In this document: one piece after another, positions 53,474 to 63,637 of the stretch | Numbering within the stretch: the first letter of the stretch is position 1 | Layout of the letters: every line of letters begins with the position of its first letter | Source: Pseudomonadales bacterium | Lineage (GTDB): Bacteria; Pseudomonadota; Gammaproteobacteria; Pseudomonadales; UBA7434 | Length of the DNA: 64,000 nt | NCBI GenBank assembly: GCA_028223755.1 | Contig: JAOIUY010000001.1 | Location: forward strand, 110,001 to 174,000 | Direction: 5' to 3' | Notes under the pieces: model-generated | What the model was told of the DNA's origin: nothing | Databases searched by the model: none | What the model saw: only the letters and a program-made list of their open reading frames with translations | Translations under genes and position numbers: made by a program

Positions 53474-53866
53474 ATGGATATGATTGTTAAAATTTTATTT
53501 GCTACTGCAATGCTACCGTTAATCATCAACGTGATTGCTGCTTATTTTCGCAACCAACAGCTTGGTTATATTGACAATAGAAACCCTCGCCAACAAGCAG
53601 GCAAACTGACCGGTATTGGCTTGCGTTGCTATGCTGCACAACAAAATTCATGGGAGGCGCTTGCGCTTATCTCGGCAGCAGTACTGTGTGCTTTTTTAAT
53701 GGGCGCTACAGCGGAACAAATGCTACTGCCCGCGCAGATATTTTTTGCAACACGTATTATTTATATCGCATGCTACCTGGCTAACCTTGCAACATTACGA
53801 TCCATTGTTTGGATTATCGGTTTAGGTGCTTGTATTTCATTATTTCGTCTCAACGGTGCTGGCTAG
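53474..53866 (+). CDS. MAPEG-family membrane protein
   Basis: A 130-residue protein with four hydrophobic helices. The family pattern is ..NPRQQ..LTGIGLRCYAAQQNSWEALALISAA.., where the Arg-x-x-x-x-x-x-Asn-x-x-E segment is typical of MAPEG proteins (membrane-associated eicosanoid and glutathione metabolism). Bacterial members have unknown substrates. AAGGA lies upstream of its ATG. It sits between DUF971 and ubiE, where Pseudomonas carries its polyhydroxyalkanoate genes. Confidence 0.86.
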   Translation: MDMIVKILFATAMLPLIINVIAAYFRNQQLGYIDNRNPRQQAGKLTGIGLRCYAAQQNSWEALALISAAVLCAFLMGATAEQMLLPAQIFFATRIIYIACYLANLATLRSIVWIIGLGACISLFRLNGAG

Positions 53867-53980
53867 CAAGCTGTTGTCCAGCGCTCGGCACGGGTACAAT
53901 GTTGTTGATCAGCGAGCTTACAAAATGCTTACACAGCATGTTTGCAACAGACACTAGCCAATAGAAACAAGGTTTTTAAC

Positions 53981-54766
53981 ATGACAGACAGTCGCTCTAC
54001 ATCCGAGAACAACACTACTGAATCTCCGGATAAAACGCACTTTGGCTATCGGCAGGTCGATACCGAAGAGAAAGCCAGCCTAGTCGGCGAAGTCTTTACC
54101 TCGGTCGCAAGTCGATACGACATTATGAATGATTTGATGTCTGCCGGCGTGCACCGCCTTTGGAAGCGTTTCACTATCGAAATCTCTGCTGTTCGACCTG
54201 GTCATCGCGTACTGGATCTTGCTGGCGGTACAGGCGACCTTGCCTCTAAATTTAGCCGCCTCGTTGGCTCTGAGGGTGAAGTCATTCTTTCTGACATCAA
54301 TGCCTCAATGTTAAGCACCGGCCGAGACAAACAAACCGATAATGGCAACTGCGGCAATATCCATTATGTGCAAGGTGATGCGCAGTTTCTGCCTTTCGAT
54401 GATAATTACTTTGACTGCATCACTATTGGCTTTGGTTTGCGCAACGTCACCGATAAAGACCTTGCGCTACGCTCCATGTTTAGAGTGCTTAAACCGGGCG
54501 GTCGATTACTAGTTTTAGAATTCTCAAAGCCGAACAATCCGTTACTATCAAAAATTTACGATACCTATTCATTTAAAATTCTGCCTAAAATTGGCAAGTT
54601 AATTGCGCAGGATGAAGATAGCTATCGCTACCTTGCCGAATCGATTCGTATGCACCCCGATCAAGAAACTTTAAAAGCCATGTTAGAAGATGCAGGCTTT
54701 GTCGATTGTGAATACCATAATATGACTGGCGGCATCGTAGCGGTACACAAAGGTATTAAACTTTAA
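53981..54766 (+). CDS. ubiE: Ubiquinone/menaquinone methyltransferase
   Basis: C-methyltransferase of ubiquinone synthesis, 261 residues from the ATG at 53981; the frame extends upstream to a TTG that lacks support. SAM motif I is [36 protein letters not shown] and LLVLEFSKP are strong UbiE signatures. It is followed by ubiJ and ubiB. Confidence 0.96.
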   Translation: MTDSRSTSENNTTESPDKTHFGYRQVDTEEKASLVGEVFTSVASRYDIMNDLMSAGVHRLWKRFTIEISAVRPGHRVLDLAGGTGDLASKFSRLVGSEGEVILSDINASMLSTGRDKQTDNGNCGNIHYVQGDAQFLPFDDNYFDCITIGFGLRNVTDKDLALRSMFRVLKPGGRLLVLEFSKPNNPLLSKIYDTYSFKILPKIGKLIAQDEDSYRYLAESIRMHPDQETLKAMLEDAGFVDCEYHNMTGGIVAVHKGIKL

Positions 54767-54774
54767 GCCTCGAT

Positions 54775-55431
54775 ATGATAGATCCTATGCTCACATCCGC
54801 CAGCTGCGCGGCACTCGAAAAAGCGATTAATGGCAGCTTGTCATTGGATGCAACAACGCAGAATAAACTAGCCGCATACGCTGGGCGCATTATTCGTATT
54901 GCCTGTACCCAATCCAAAAGCAAGTCAGAAGCCAAGTCCGATATCGTTTTTTATCTTCGCATCGACTCAACAATTAGTGTGCTGCAATATTGTGAAGAAA
55001 AAGTTGATGCGGGCATTGAAGGCCCCTCACAAGAATGGTTAGCGCTATTAACCGCTGATGATGCCGCATCTGCACTTATTAATGGCAAACTAAAAATTGA
55101 AGGTGATAGTCGTTTATTTATGGAATTAAAAACCATTGGTGAACAAATTGATCTTGATTGGGAAGGTTATATCGCTCGCTTTATTGGCGATGTTCCCGCT
55201 CATTTAGTTGGCAAAGCAACTCACAGCTTAATGAGCTTTAGCAAACAGGCACGACAAACCCTACTGCGCACCGTTGATGATTTTTTACATGAAGAAGCGC
55301 GGGCATTACCAACACGCATAGAATGCGAAAATTTTTATGCACAACTACGTGAATTAGAAATGCAAATTGATCGTATCGAGGCAAAGACTTTGCGTTATAA
55401 AAAACAATCTGCGGAGCATGATGCATCATGA
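54775..55431 (+). CDS. ubiJ: Ubiquinone biosynthesis accessory factor UbiJ
   Basis: A 218-residue SCP2-domain protein that binds ubiquinone intermediates together with UbiK. The N-terminal SCP2 fold ends near [17 protein letters not shown]. The C-terminal half is a long amphipathic helix region (REALEM-type heptads). It lies 8 bases after ubiE and overlaps ubiB by 4 bases (ATGA). An internal ATG 12 bases in could also be used. Confidence 0.93.
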   Translation: MIDPMLTSASCAALEKAINGSLSLDATTQNKLAAYAGRIIRIACTQSKSKSEAKSDIVFYLRIDSTISVLQYCEEKVDAGIEGPSQEWLALLTADDAASALINGKLKIEGDSRLFMELKTIGEQIDLDWEGYIARFIGDVPAHLVGKATHSLMSFSKQARQTLLRTVDDFLHEEARALPTRIECENFYAQLRELEMQIDRIEAKTLRYKKQSAEHDAS

Positions 55432-57026
55432 AACAACTCATGCGCTTGCTGACTATATTACGCGCTGCTATAAAGTATCGTCTCGATTCTTTTATACCGC
55501 TATCTAAACAGCCACTATTTGTTAAATTATTGGTTAAAATCCTCGCGCCTGTTTATGGCCGCAAAGCGAGCAATGATCAATCCGATCGTGGTCTACGATT
55601 AAGATCGGCGCTGCAAGAATTAGGACCCGTCTTTGTTAAATTTGGTCAGCTGTTATCGACCCGTCGTGACTTACTGCCTACTGACATTGCCGATGAGCTT
55701 GCCCTACTACAAGATCAAGTACCGGCTTTTGATAACAGCGCATCGGTTGCTATTATCGAAGACGCATTAGGACAACCCGTTAGCAGTGCATTTGCCGAGT
55801 TTAGCGAAGAGCCTCTCGCCTCTGCATCAGTAGCACAAGTTCACGCGGCTAAATTACATGACGGCCTCGATGTCGTTGTTAAGGTCATTCGCCCCGGTAT
55901 AGAAAACGTTATCGCCAAAGATATTCGTTTACTGTTTTTAATAGCACGGTTAGTAGAACGATTTTCACAAGACGGTCGACGTTTACGCCTCACTGAAGTC
56001 GTTAGCGATTATGAACATACTATTTTTGATGAACTCGACCTTAAACGAGAAGCAGCGAATTGCTCGCAACTAAAACGCAATTTTGAACAAAGCGATAAAT
56101 TACGCAGTCTGTTATTTATTCCTGCCATTGTTTGGGAACTTAGCGGCCCCAACATTATGGTAATGGAACGTATTTACGGCATACCTATTTCTGATGTCGA
56201 CACGTTAAATAAGAAAAACATTAATTTAAAAGCTTTGTCAGAAAGTGGCGTCGAAATATTTTTTACCCAAGTTTTCGAGCACAACTTTTTCCATGCTGAT
56301 ATGCATCCGGGAAATATATTTGTTGACCCTAGCCGCTCTGAGAATCCCCGTTATATGGGTATTGATTGTGCGATTATGGGTTCATTATCCGACTTTGATC
56401 GCTACTATTTAGCTCGCAACTTACTCGCTGTGTTTAATCGTGACTACGCCTTAGTCGCAAGATTACATGTCGAATCAGGCTGGGTGCCTGCTGGCACCAA
56501 TGTGCAATCGTTTGAGGGTATGATCCGCAGCGCCTGCGAACCGATTTTTGAAAAGCCGTTATCTGAAATATCTTTCGGCACCTTGCTTATTTATCTCTTC
56601 CAAGTGGCTCGTCGCTTTGGCATGGAGGTACAGCCCTCACTAGTACTTCTCCAAAAAACCTTACTCAACATTGAAGGCCTAGGTAGACAGCTCTATCCCG
56701 ATTTAGATTTATGGCAAACCGCTCACCCATTCCTAGAAAACTGGATGGCTGAACGCTACTCACCCAAACGACTATTAAGTGAGTTGAAGTATCAATCACC
56801 AGCGCTGTTAGAGGCCTTACCCGCTCTGCCCGATTTATTACTTCGACAATTGCACCAATTGAATGGCACCGCCACCTCTGGATCCGAGGCCAGCAACAAC
56901 GCCACAGCTCACCTGCAAAGCCGAATTGATCAATTAGAGCGTACATTTAAACGCCAGCGAACTTTCCGTACTACTATTGTCATTCTTGCTCTACTATCAA
57001 CAACTGTCTATTTAGCGTTAAACTAA
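55428..57026 (+). CDS. ubiB: Ubiquinone biosynthesis kinase-like protein UbiB
   Basis: A 532-residue atypical kinase-like ATPase. The family KxGQ motif is in [28 protein letters not shown] with the downstream Lys of VVKVIRPG, and [10 protein letters not shown] with the metal site DCAIMG, are as expected. A C-terminal membrane helix is at about residues 513-531. It overlaps ubiJ and is followed by hisI. Confidence 0.95.
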   Translation: MKQLMRLLTILRAAIKYRLDSFIPLSKQPLFVKLLVKILAPVYGRKASNDQSDRGLRLRSALQELGPVFVKFGQLLSTRRDLLPTDIADELALLQDQVPAFDNSASVAIIEDALGQPVSSAFAEFSEEPLASASVAQVHAAKLHDGLDVVVKVIRPGIENVIAKDIRLLFLIARLVERFSQDGRRLRLTEVVSDYEHTIFDELDLKREAANCSQLKRNFEQSDKLRSLLFIPAIVWELSGPNIMVMERIYGIPISDVDTLNKKNINLKALSESGVEIFFTQVFEHNFFHADMHPGNIFVDPSRSENPRYMGIDCAIMGSLSDFDRYYLARNLLAVFNRDYALVARLHVESGWVPAGTNVQSFEGMIRSACEPIFEKPLSEISFGTLLIYLFQVARRFGMEVQPSLVLLQKTLLNIEGLGRQLYPDLDLWQTAHPFLENWMAERYSPKRLLSELKYQSPALLEALPALPDLLLRQLHQLNGTATSGSEASNNATAHLQSRIDQLERTFKRQRTFRTTIVILALLSTTVYLALN

Positions 57027-57070
57027 CGATACGGACTGATTAACTCTCACTGATTTGAAAACACATCGCC

Positions 57071-57466
57071 ATGACTGATCAAAATAATGCATTGTTAGAC
57101 TCTATTGAATGGAATAGTCAGGGACTAATCCCTGTTATCACCCAAGATGCCGTCAGTAAAAGAGTACTGATGCTGGCATGGATAAACCGCGATGCGCTGA
57201 CCGCCACCATTGAAAAACGCGAAGCCGTTTACTGGTCACGCTCACGGCAGCGACTATGGCATAAGGGCGAGTCCTCGGGGCATATCCAAAAAATTATTGA
57301 TATGCGACTCGATTGCGATGGCGACACATTACTATTCTTAGTCGACCAAATTGGCGGCATTGCTTGTCATACGGGTCGTGAGAGCTGTATGTATCAGCAA
57401 TATTCGCATGACGAAGGCTGGGTGACTGTTGAAGCACCTATTAAAAACCCAGAAGATATTTATTAA
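57071..57466 (+). CDS. hisI: Phosphoribosyl-AMP cyclohydrolase
   Basis: A 131-residue metal-dependent hydrolase of histidine synthesis. The metal-binding CDGD in MRLDCDGDTLLF and the C-terminal CHTGRESC motif are intact. MLAWINRDAL and TKREAVYWSRSRQ-type sequence are conserved. It is a separate gene from hisE, as in Pseudomonas, and lies 44 bases before it. Confidence 0.97.
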   Translation: MTDQNNALLDSIEWNSQGLIPVITQDAVSKRVLMLAWINRDALTATIEKREAVYWSRSRQRLWHKGESSGHIQKIIDMRLDCDGDTLLFLVDQIGGIACHTGRESCMYQQYSHDEGWVTVEAPIKNPEDIY

Positions 57467-57510
57467 ATATTTTCTCACTTATTGTTATCAATTGATAATC
57501 GAGCAATAAA

Positions 57511-57864
57511 ATGTCCGACACATTAAAACAACTCACCGACCTACTTGAGCAACGCAAAGACGCTGCCGCTGACTCCTCTTATGTAGCACAACTGCATGCA
57601 GAGGGTATCAATAAAATTCTCGAGAAAGTCGGCGAAGAATCAACAGAAACGATTATCGCAGCAAAAGATTATGCACTAGCAAAACAATCCGCTGAATCAA
57701 ACACCGATCAGCAAAAAGCAGCGTTAATCAGTGAGACCGCAGATCTATGGTTTCATACGCTAGTCATGCTCTCACATTTAGATAGTAATGCTGACGACGT
57801 CATTTCAGAACTCGGTCGACGTTTCGGCGTTTCAGGTCTCGATGAAAAAGCAGCACGCAAATAA
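57511..57864 (+). CDS. hisE: Phosphoribosyl-ATP pyrophosphatase
   Basis: A 117-residue MazG-like pyrophosphatase converting PR-ATP to [20 protein letters not shown] carries the Glu-rich metal site and [16 protein letters not shown] the second one. It is followed 50 bases later by tatA. Confidence 0.96.
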   Translation: MSDTLKQLTDLLEQRKDAAADSSYVAQLHAEGINKILEKVGEESTETIIAAKDYALAKQSAESNTDQQKAALISETADLWFHTLVMLSHLDSNADDVISELGRRFGVSGLDEKAARK

Positions 57865-57914
57865 TGTTAATCGTCAGAATTGTTAGCATTTAATTAAATT
57901 GATAGGAGAACATC

Positions 57915-58151
57915 ATGGGCTTTGGCGGTATTAGCATTTGGCAATTATTGATTATATTAGCAATCGTAATTATGATTTTTGGGACTAAACGTCTTAAAAA
58001 TATTGGCGGTGATCTCGGCGGTGCCATTAAAGGCTTTAAAAAATCCATGGCTGATGATGAGCCAACTAAAGAGTTGGATGAGCAAGAAGAAACAGCACAA
58101 GACAACAAAGATCAATACAAAGACCAACACAAAGACCAACACAAAGACTAA
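57915..58151 (+). CDS. tatA: Sec-independent translocase TatA
   Basis: A 78-residue Tat subunit. The N-terminal transmembrane helix (residues 5-21) is followed by the amphipathic helix [20 protein letters not shown] and an acidic tail. The tail ends in four copies of a four-residue unit of the type (N/Y/H)KD(Q), encoded by 12-base direct repeats that run to the stop codon. tatB begins 3 bases later. Confidence 0.96.
   Translation: MGFGGISIWQLLIILAIVIMIFGTKRLKNIGGDLGGAIKGFKKSMADDEPTKELDEQEETAQDNKDQYKDQHKDQHKD
58104..58151 (+). repeat. Four 12-bp tandem repeats at the end of tatA
   Basis: Units at 58104-58115, 58116-58127, 58128-58139 and 58140-58151, consensus CACAAAGACCAA. The last unit turns the final CAA into TAA and so supplies the stop codon. 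Because the unit is a multiple of three, gain or loss changes only the tail length. Confidence 0.9.
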
Positions 58152-58154
58152 TAG

Positions 58155-58463
58155 ATGGATATTGGTATACAAGAAATTTTACTGATTAGCGTTCTTGCGC
58201 TTATCGTATTAGGACCTGAACGACTACCATCGACGGTCAAAACAATTGCTCTGTGGCTAGGAAAAATTAAACGCAGCTTTAATAGCATCAAAGCGGATAT
58301 TGAGCGTGAGATTAATGCCGATGAAATTCGCGAGCAAATTCATAATGAAAACATACTGCACGAACTTGGCGAACCCATAGAGCAGCTAAAACAAACTGCA
58401 AACGAGTTTGAAAAATCGATCAATACGCCGGTAGATGATAATCAACCGTCTGAAAAGCATTAA
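58155..58463 (+). CDS. tatB: Sec-independent translocase TatB
   Basis: A 102-residue Tat subunit with N-terminal helix [20 protein letters not shown], the Glu-x-Leu of the short hinge (GPERLP), and an amphipathic helix with conserved Lys/Arg spacing. The C-terminal tail is short compared with Escherichia coli (171 residues) but within the family range. Ends 16 bases before tatC. Confidence 0.95.
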   Translation: MDIGIQEILLISVLALIVLGPERLPSTVKTIALWLGKIKRSFNSIKADIEREINADEIREQIHNENILHELGEPIEQLKQTANEFEKSINTPVDDNQPSEKH

Positions 58464-58479
58464 AGAAAACGGCTGCCGC

Positions 58480-59232
58480 ATGTCTACTTCCTCGACACCA
58501 GAAAATAAAGCACACACGGATAAACAACAGCCACTGGTTGAGCATCTCCTCGAGCTGCGTACATGCCTACTTAAAAGCATTAGCGCAGTTGCCATCGTCT
58601 TTTTATCATTAGTTTTTTTCTCTAACGATATTTATACTTTTTTCGCACTGCCTATTCAGGCTCTGCTGCCCGAAGGCTCAAGTATGATTGCAACCGATGT
58701 TGCATCACCCTTTTTTGCGCCTTTTAAGCTTACTATTATCTTATCTTTTTTTGTTGCCATACCTTATGTGCTTTATCAATTATGGGCTTTTATCGCGCCG
58801 GGCATGTATAGCAATGAAAAGAATTTAGCGATACCGCTATTTGTTAGTAGTGTGTTGCTATTTTATTTAGGTATAGCGTTTTCTTATTATGTGGTGTTTC
58901 CCATTGTATTTGGTTTTTTTACTGCGATAGCCCCAACGGGCATTGCCGTAACACCTGATATCAATAGCTATTTATCTTTTATTCTAAAGTTATTTTTTGC
59001 TTTTGGTTTAGCATTTGAAATACCGATTGCAACGTTTATCTTAATTAAAGCGGGTGTTACAACAAGACAGGCATTAGCCGCTAAGCGCCCCTACATTGTT
59101 GTAGTTTGTTTTATTTTCGGCATGCTACTAACGCCGCCTGACGTTATATCTCAGTCATTACTGGCGATTCCCGCATGGTTATTATTTGAGTTAGGTCTTC
59201 TAATGAGTCGGTTAGTTGAAAAAAATAACTAA
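58480..59232 (+). CDS. tatC: Sec-independent translocase TatC
   Basis: A 250-residue multispanning receptor for twin-arginine signals. The start is the ATG at 58480, after the tatB stop; the open frame itself begins earlier. The N-terminal LVEHLLELRTCLLKSI, six hydrophobic helices, and conserved FAPFKL and YQLWAFIAPGMYSNEK are typical. It converges with a metalloprotease gene, 7 bases apart. Confidence 0.97.
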   Translation: MSTSSTPENKAHTDKQQPLVEHLLELRTCLLKSISAVAIVFLSLVFFSNDIYTFFALPIQALLPEGSSMIATDVASPFFAPFKLTIILSFFVAIPYVLYQLWAFIAPGMYSNEKNLAIPLFVSSVLLFYLGIAFSYYVVFPIVFGFFTAIAPTGIAVTPDINSYLSFILKLFFAFGLAFEIPIATFILIKAGVTTRQALAAKRPYIVVVCFIFGMLLTPPDVISQSLLAIPAWLLFELGLLMSRLVEKNN

Positions 59233-59239
59233 CCCATTT

Positions 59240-60973
59240 TTAAACTAGAAGCTTCAATTTTCTTCTTATCAAAACAGTAGCAAACAATATAAGCCCTAGT
59301 GGATCAATAGCACCACCGCCGCCATTACTTGACTGGCTTGTATTTGTCGCTTCTGGCTCATCATCATTTGGAGCCTCTGCAGAATTTGGCTGTCCAAATG
59401 AATGCAGAGTGACATTCAAAGTATTATTTTCTGGTATAACATCCGTTACATCAGCCGTTGTCGTACCGATTGAATGCTGCAACGTTAATTCAACGGCACT
59501 TTGATTGGCACTAGCGGTAACTGTTAATTCAAAACCATTCGTAGGATTATTAATGACGCAGTTATAACTACTCAAGGTGGTCGAACAATTACCGCCCTCA
59601 ACAACTGCATTAATCAACTGCCCTGCCGAAGTATCCACAAGCACACCAGCAATAGTCACCACGCCGATAGGTATATATCCATCATCCGCATTAATGCTAT
59701 AGACCAAATCAAAAGGTGTATCGCTATTAGGACTCACAGGGTTATCAAGGCTCGCTGTTAATCCAAGATCAATTGGAAAGCTGAAGCATAAACTCGACAG
59801 ATCGGCTGAGACACTTTGGTTAATAGTATCGATTGAACATGAGGAAAAGCCAGTAAATCCCGAGGCTTGAAAGCCAAGACTCGCTGACATCACATTGCGA
59901 TTTTCTGGGCAACCATTGGTAGCGACTGAATCATGCTCGGCACCAAGGTTATGGCCAATTTCATGCGCCATCACTAAGCTCACCAATGAGGTATCTCCGG
60001 CATCAGTTATTCCCGTGTTAAGACCAAAACTTTGGCAAACTTGATCAAGATAAGCAATACCCACCACATTGTCATCAACACCAGAAAAATCACGCCCAGT
60101 AACTAAGTGAAAAATTGATCGTGACTGTCGTAAAAAACTTAACTGATTAGAGCCACGTAATATTCTTAAACGATCCAGTAAATCGTTAGGGTCATCACTA
60201 CTACCGATTAAACTGTCTTGTGCCGAATTCAGCATGGTTAAACTGATACGACTAAATTGATAGTTCAAACCATTTTGAAAAAATAATTCCATTTCATTGA
60301 GTTCACGTAATGCGCGCTGCATAGGCGCCTCATTACTGGGTAAATTTTGATAACTTAAATCATAGGCCAACTCAATTTCAGGCAGCAGGCAAACACCATT
60401 TATTTGATTAGCGCAAACATCTGACAAAGTGGCCGAGGCGATCGTAAAGTAACTGCTGTTAATCTGACTGTTATTGGTATCTGTATATAATGCTGATTGA
60501 GTATTTGACGTATGAGTTAATGAGTGGGAGTCATTGATTGTGCCTGAGGCGCACGTCTTTCCGCTTTTCTCATTATCTGCTTGGTAAGTATGCAAGCCTC
60601 CCGAACGGCTTGCCATTGGATTCTGTTCAGCATCAACAATATAGAGCTCCTCCTCTACCAATAGAATTCCTTGCCAGCGATTATTACTAAAGGAAGCTCT
60701 GACGCTACTATTAGGGTAGCCTGATAAGTGGCCTTTATAATGATGCTGCTCTGATTCGTCTAATGGCGTACTGATTTTTTCGAGCAACTGATTATTTTTA
60801 TCAAGCCTTGCCAATAATGAAAAACCATTGACATTAAAAGAGAGAGATAAGGCATCATCTGATTCTAAGTTTTTTGCATACAGAGAATTTGCACCTGAAC
60901 TCATCAGCGCAATAAAAATAAAAGACCAAAAAAGGCGAGGAAAAAATGGCACACTGCAACCGAATTGACACAT
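59240..60973 (-). CDS. Secreted reprolysin-like metalloprotease with GlyGly-CTERM-like tail
   Basis: A 577-residue protein. A signal peptide runs to about residue 33 and a prodomain to about 185. The zinc-protease domain has HEIGHNLGAEHD at 337-348 and the Met-turn VMSA at 361-364, the pattern of M12B (adamalysin/reprolysin)-like peptidases. A DUF11-like beta domain of about 130 residues follows (about 400-530). The C-terminus has a Gly-rich stretch, a hydrophobic segment and an Arg-Lys-rich end (SSNGGGGAIDPLG, then RRKLKLLV), which fits the GlyGly-CTERM signal cut by rhombosortase. A likely role is a cell-surface or secreted protease. Confidence 0.88.
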   Translation of the reverse strand: MCQFGCSVPFFPRLFWSFIFIALMSSGANSLYAKNLESDDALSLSFNVNGFSLLARLDKNNQLLEKISTPLDESEQHHYKGHLSGYPNSSVRASFSNNRWQGILLVEEELYIVDAEQNPMASRSGGLHTYQADNEKSGKTCASGTINDSHSLTHTSNTQSALYTDTNNSQINSSYFTIASATLSDVCANQINGVCLLPEIELAYDLSYQNLPSNEAPMQRALRELNEMELFFQNGLNYQFSRISLTMLNSAQDSLIGSSDDPNDLLDRLRILRGSNQLSFLRQSRSIFHLVTGRDFSGVDDNVVGIAYLDQVCQSFGLNTGITDAGDTSLVSLVMAHEIGHNLGAEHDSVATNGCPENRNVMSASLGFQASGFTGFSSCSIDTINQSVSADLSSLCFSFPIDLGLTASLDNPVSPNSDTPFDLVYSINADDGYIPIGVVTIAGVLVDTSAGQLINAVVEGGNCSTTLSSYNCVINNPTNGFELTVTASANQSAVELTLQHSIGTTTADVTDVIPENNTLNVTLHSFGQPNSAEAPNDDEPEATNTSQSSNGGGGAIDPLGLILFATVLIRRKLKLLV

Positions 60974-61192
60974 AAAGATAAGATTCCTTTCTTATCTAGA
61001 GTAGACAATTATTGCCAGCTAGCGGCACTCACCGTCAATCATTAATTAATAATTGTGATGCAATAGACTTTTTTTACTTTTAGAGCATCAATAAATTGCA
61101 ATTTTTATTTAACAAAAAGCACCCGTTGTTTTTTGAAAAAATTACCGGTATTGTAAAGATAAAATTTAATAACATGAGAATAGTGTTTTATT

Positions 61193-61843
61193 ATGCCCCT
61201 TAATGTCATAGATAATGCCATCGACAATACCATCGACCTACCCATTAACATCAATACCATTAAAGGTTTTCTTGCCGAAGATGAAGGGCAAGCTTTATTT
61301 CAAGCCGCAAGGGATACAGCACATCTTGGTGCCAGCCTTGAAGTCGGAAGTTATTGTGGCAAGTCTACGGTCTACCTTGCTACTGCTGCTAAAATCAAGA
61401 ACAACATTGTCTATGCTATTGATCATCATCGTGGCTCTGAAGAACATCAATTAGGCGAGGAGTATCACGATAACAAACTCTTTGATCCGCAAGCACAATT
61501 AATGGATACCTTTAAAGCGTTTCGAAAAACAATGCGAGACGCGCAGCTTGAAGATACTGTTGTGCCCATTGTTGCTTCGTCACAACTCGCATCTCGCAAC
61601 TGGTCAACGCCATTAGGTATGGTTTTTATTGATGGCGGACACAGTATGGACGCGGCAATGACAGACTATCGCGCATGGGCAGGCCATATCGCTGTGGGCG
61701 GCATATTAGCTATTCATGATATTTTCCCTGACCCTAAAGATGGCGGCCAAGCACCCTATACGATTTGGAAGCTCGCTAAAGCATCAGGGTTATTCGAGGA
61801 GTTACCAACGGTGAATACATTGGGATTATTTAAACGAATTTGA
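61193..61843 (+). CDS. SAM-dependent methyltransferase (Methyltransf_24 type)
   Basis: A 216-residue class I methyltransferase. Motif I is LEVGSYCGKSTVYLA, followed by the acidic post-I residue in YAIDHH and by FIDGGHSMDAAMTDY and IAIHDIFPDP, which are typical of the Methyltransf_24 group that often modifies sugars or antibiotics. Its end overlaps the end of the convergent cyclase-like gene by 14 bases. Substrate unknown; it is likely part of the same cluster. Confidence 0.88.
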   Translation: MPLNVIDNAIDNTIDLPININTIKGFLAEDEGQALFQAARDTAHLGASLEVGSYCGKSTVYLATAAKIKNNIVYAIDHHRGSEEHQLGEEYHDNKLFDPQAQLMDTFKAFRKTMRDAQLEDTVVPIVASSQLASRNWSTPLGMVFIDGGHSMDAAMTDYRAWAGHIAVGGILAIHDIFPDPKDGGQAPYTIWKLAKASGLFEELPTVNTLGLFKRI

Positions 61844-62897
61844 ATGCTTCGCTTGTATTGCACTCTAACAAATTAACTGAGGTAAACAATTTTGCCGCAG
61901 CGGTATGTTCAGTTAATGCATCAGCGGCTAATAAAATTGCTCCTGCTGTCCATGTCGGTTTTTCATCCGGCCATAAAACATCTTGAACAAATTGATAACC
62001 CGTCCAGTATGAACCATCTTCCAGTTGCCACTGATGCAGCCAACTATAAAGTTCAGCAGCACGAGCATGATCACCAGCGGCCAATAGCGCCATTGTTAAT
62101 TCGCATGATTCGGCGACGGTAACCCAAGGCTCTTCGACAACACAACGACAGCCAAGATCTTTTTCTACAAAGTCATCCCAGCGTAATTGCAAATGTGCAG
62201 ACGCTTGTGATTTTGGTATAACGCCAGTCAACACCGGATAAAACCAATCCATTGAATAGCGCGACTTACTCTCCCATGTCCGATCAAAACGCTGCGGCTT
62301 ATTAAGTAGAGCATCGCCGAGCTTTTCTCGCGCTAACAGCCATTCAGGACGCGCTTGATTAACTGTCACCGAGATATTGTGCGCACACTCAAGACTTTTA
62401 TAAATTGAACTACAGCCGGTAATCAAGGCATCACATTTCGATGCGTTATTCGCATCGACCGCCCAATTGATATCGCCCTCTTCCTGCTGTTGAGCAATCA
62501 CAAAACCAATGGCCGCATCAACTACCGGCCAAAAGCGCGCTAAAAAATTTTGATCCTGACTTATTAAATAGTGATGCCAAACACCCGTGGCAATATAGGC
62601 AACGAAATTGGTTTCACGTCGATCCTTCTTCTCAACGATATTATCTTTATAAGCCGCCCACCAACTACCATCTTCTAACTGTTGATCTGCCAACCATTGA
62701 TAAGCACGTTCTGCGTTAACAAAATCACCATGAATACTTAAACCCATTGCCGACTCCACATGATCCCAAGGATCACAATGCCCGCCTTCAAACCATGGAA
62801 TAGCACCACTGGGTTTCTGGATTCGCTGAATAAACTCTACCGTTGGTAAAAAAAATGCTTCAGGGTAAAGCCCTTTCGATAAATATAACCCACTCAT
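61830..62897 (-). CDS. Squalene-cyclase/prenyltransferase-fold alpha-barrel protein
   Basis: A 355-residue protein from the ATG at 62895-62897, which has GGGGAGG seven bases upstream and overlaps the preceding stop (TGATG). It contains repeated motifs of the prenyltransferase/squalene-cyclase barrel: DPWDHVESAMGL with QLEDGSWWAAY near residues 42-84, and EPWVTVAESCELTMALLAAG with QLEDGSYWTGY towards the C-terminus, an internal duplication. It has no DxDD motif and no obvious catalytic acid of true cyclases, so a different reaction or a sugar-related role is possible. Third gene of the glycosyltransferase-methyltransferase operon. Confidence 0.8.
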   Translation of the reverse strand: MSGLYLSKGLYPEAFFLPTVEFIQRIQKPSGAIPWFEGGHCDPWDHVESAMGLSIHGDFVNAERAYQWLADQQLEDGSWWAAYKDNIVEKKDRRETNFVAYIATGVWHHYLISQDQNFLARFWPVVDAAIGFVIAQQQEEGDINWAVDANNASKCDALITGCSSIYKSLECAHNISVTVNQARPEWLLAREKLGDALLNKPQRFDRTWESKSRYSMDWFYPVLTGVIPKSQASAHLQLRWDDFVEKDLGCRCVVEEPWVTVAESCELTMALLAAGDHARAAELYSWLHQWQLEDGSYWTGYQFVQDVLWPDEKPTWTAGAILLAADALTEHTAAAKLFTSVNLLECNTSEAFKFV

Positions 62898-63637
62898 CAA
62901 TTGGCCTCCCCGTGATATTCAGGTGCAGATGATTGCTTCTGAAAATACATGACAACACTTTTACCCATTAATGGGTTTAATAGCTTATCTAACGTCTGTG
63001 TTAACCATGGCTTTTTCATTAGGTCCCAAACTAATAATTTATGATACGCAGCAATTAGTTTAGATTGCTCTTGCTTACGCCAAAACAAACACTTTAACCA
63101 CCAGTATGGAACATGCAAAGCATGCGCCCAATGGCCACGATAATAATCAAAGCCTTGTTTTTCAATATCGTTACGTAGCGATCGCGCATTAAAAATTCGA
63201 ATATGCCCGCCTTCAACTTCATGATATTCACGACTCAAGGCCCAGCAAATACGCTCTGGCCATGCACGCGGCACACTCGCAGCAAAAATACCCTCAGGTT
63301 TTAAGACGCGAGTAATTTCATCTAAAACCGATAAATAATCAGGAATATGTTCAAGTACTTCTGAACAAATAATCGCATCAAAACTATTATCTGAAAATGG
63401 CAAAGCTAGCGCGTTAGATGCCGATAAAGAAAAACTTTTCTTTTCATTGTCAGGTTCAGAAAAACCCATAAATCTATCGGCACTGATTTTTAAATCATCA
63501 AAACTTAAATCAACACCGACGGCATCAACTTCATAGGCCATATAAGCAGAGATAACATGCCGCCCTTCGCCACAGCCAAGGTCTAAGACCTTATCACCTT
63601 TTGATAAAGACATATGTTCGAAATTAATGGTTAGCAC
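62897..63637 (-). CDS. SAM-dependent methyltransferase (type 11)
   Basis: A 246-residue class I methyltransferase. The likely start is the GTG at 63635-63637, five bases after GAGG, which gives the family-like N-terminus; a TTG further upstream in frame is less likely. Motif I is VLDLGCGEGRH, the post-I Asp is in VGVDLS, and SEVLEHIPD is the motif IV region. It overlaps the glycosyltransferase stop by 14 bases and the cyclase-like start by one. The methyl acceptor is unknown. Confidence 0.9.
   Translation of the reverse strand: MLTINFEHMSLSKGDKVLDLGCGEGRHVISAYMAYEVDAVGVDLSFDDLKISADRFMGFSEPDNEKKSFSLSASNALALPFSDNSFDAIICSEVLEHIPDYLSVLDEITRVLKPEGIFAASVPRAWPERICWALSREYHEVEGGHIRIFNARSLRNDIEKQGFDYYRGHWAHALHVPYWWLKCLFWRKQEQSKLIAAYHKLLVWDLMKKPWLTQTLDKLLNPLMGKSVVMYFQKQSSAPEYHGEAN

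Noticed and set aside
57957-58172. Minus-strand ORF opposite tatA, rich in Val, Leu and Phe
   Set aside because: It is the reverse reading of the tatA helix and its 12-base repeats and has no start signal.
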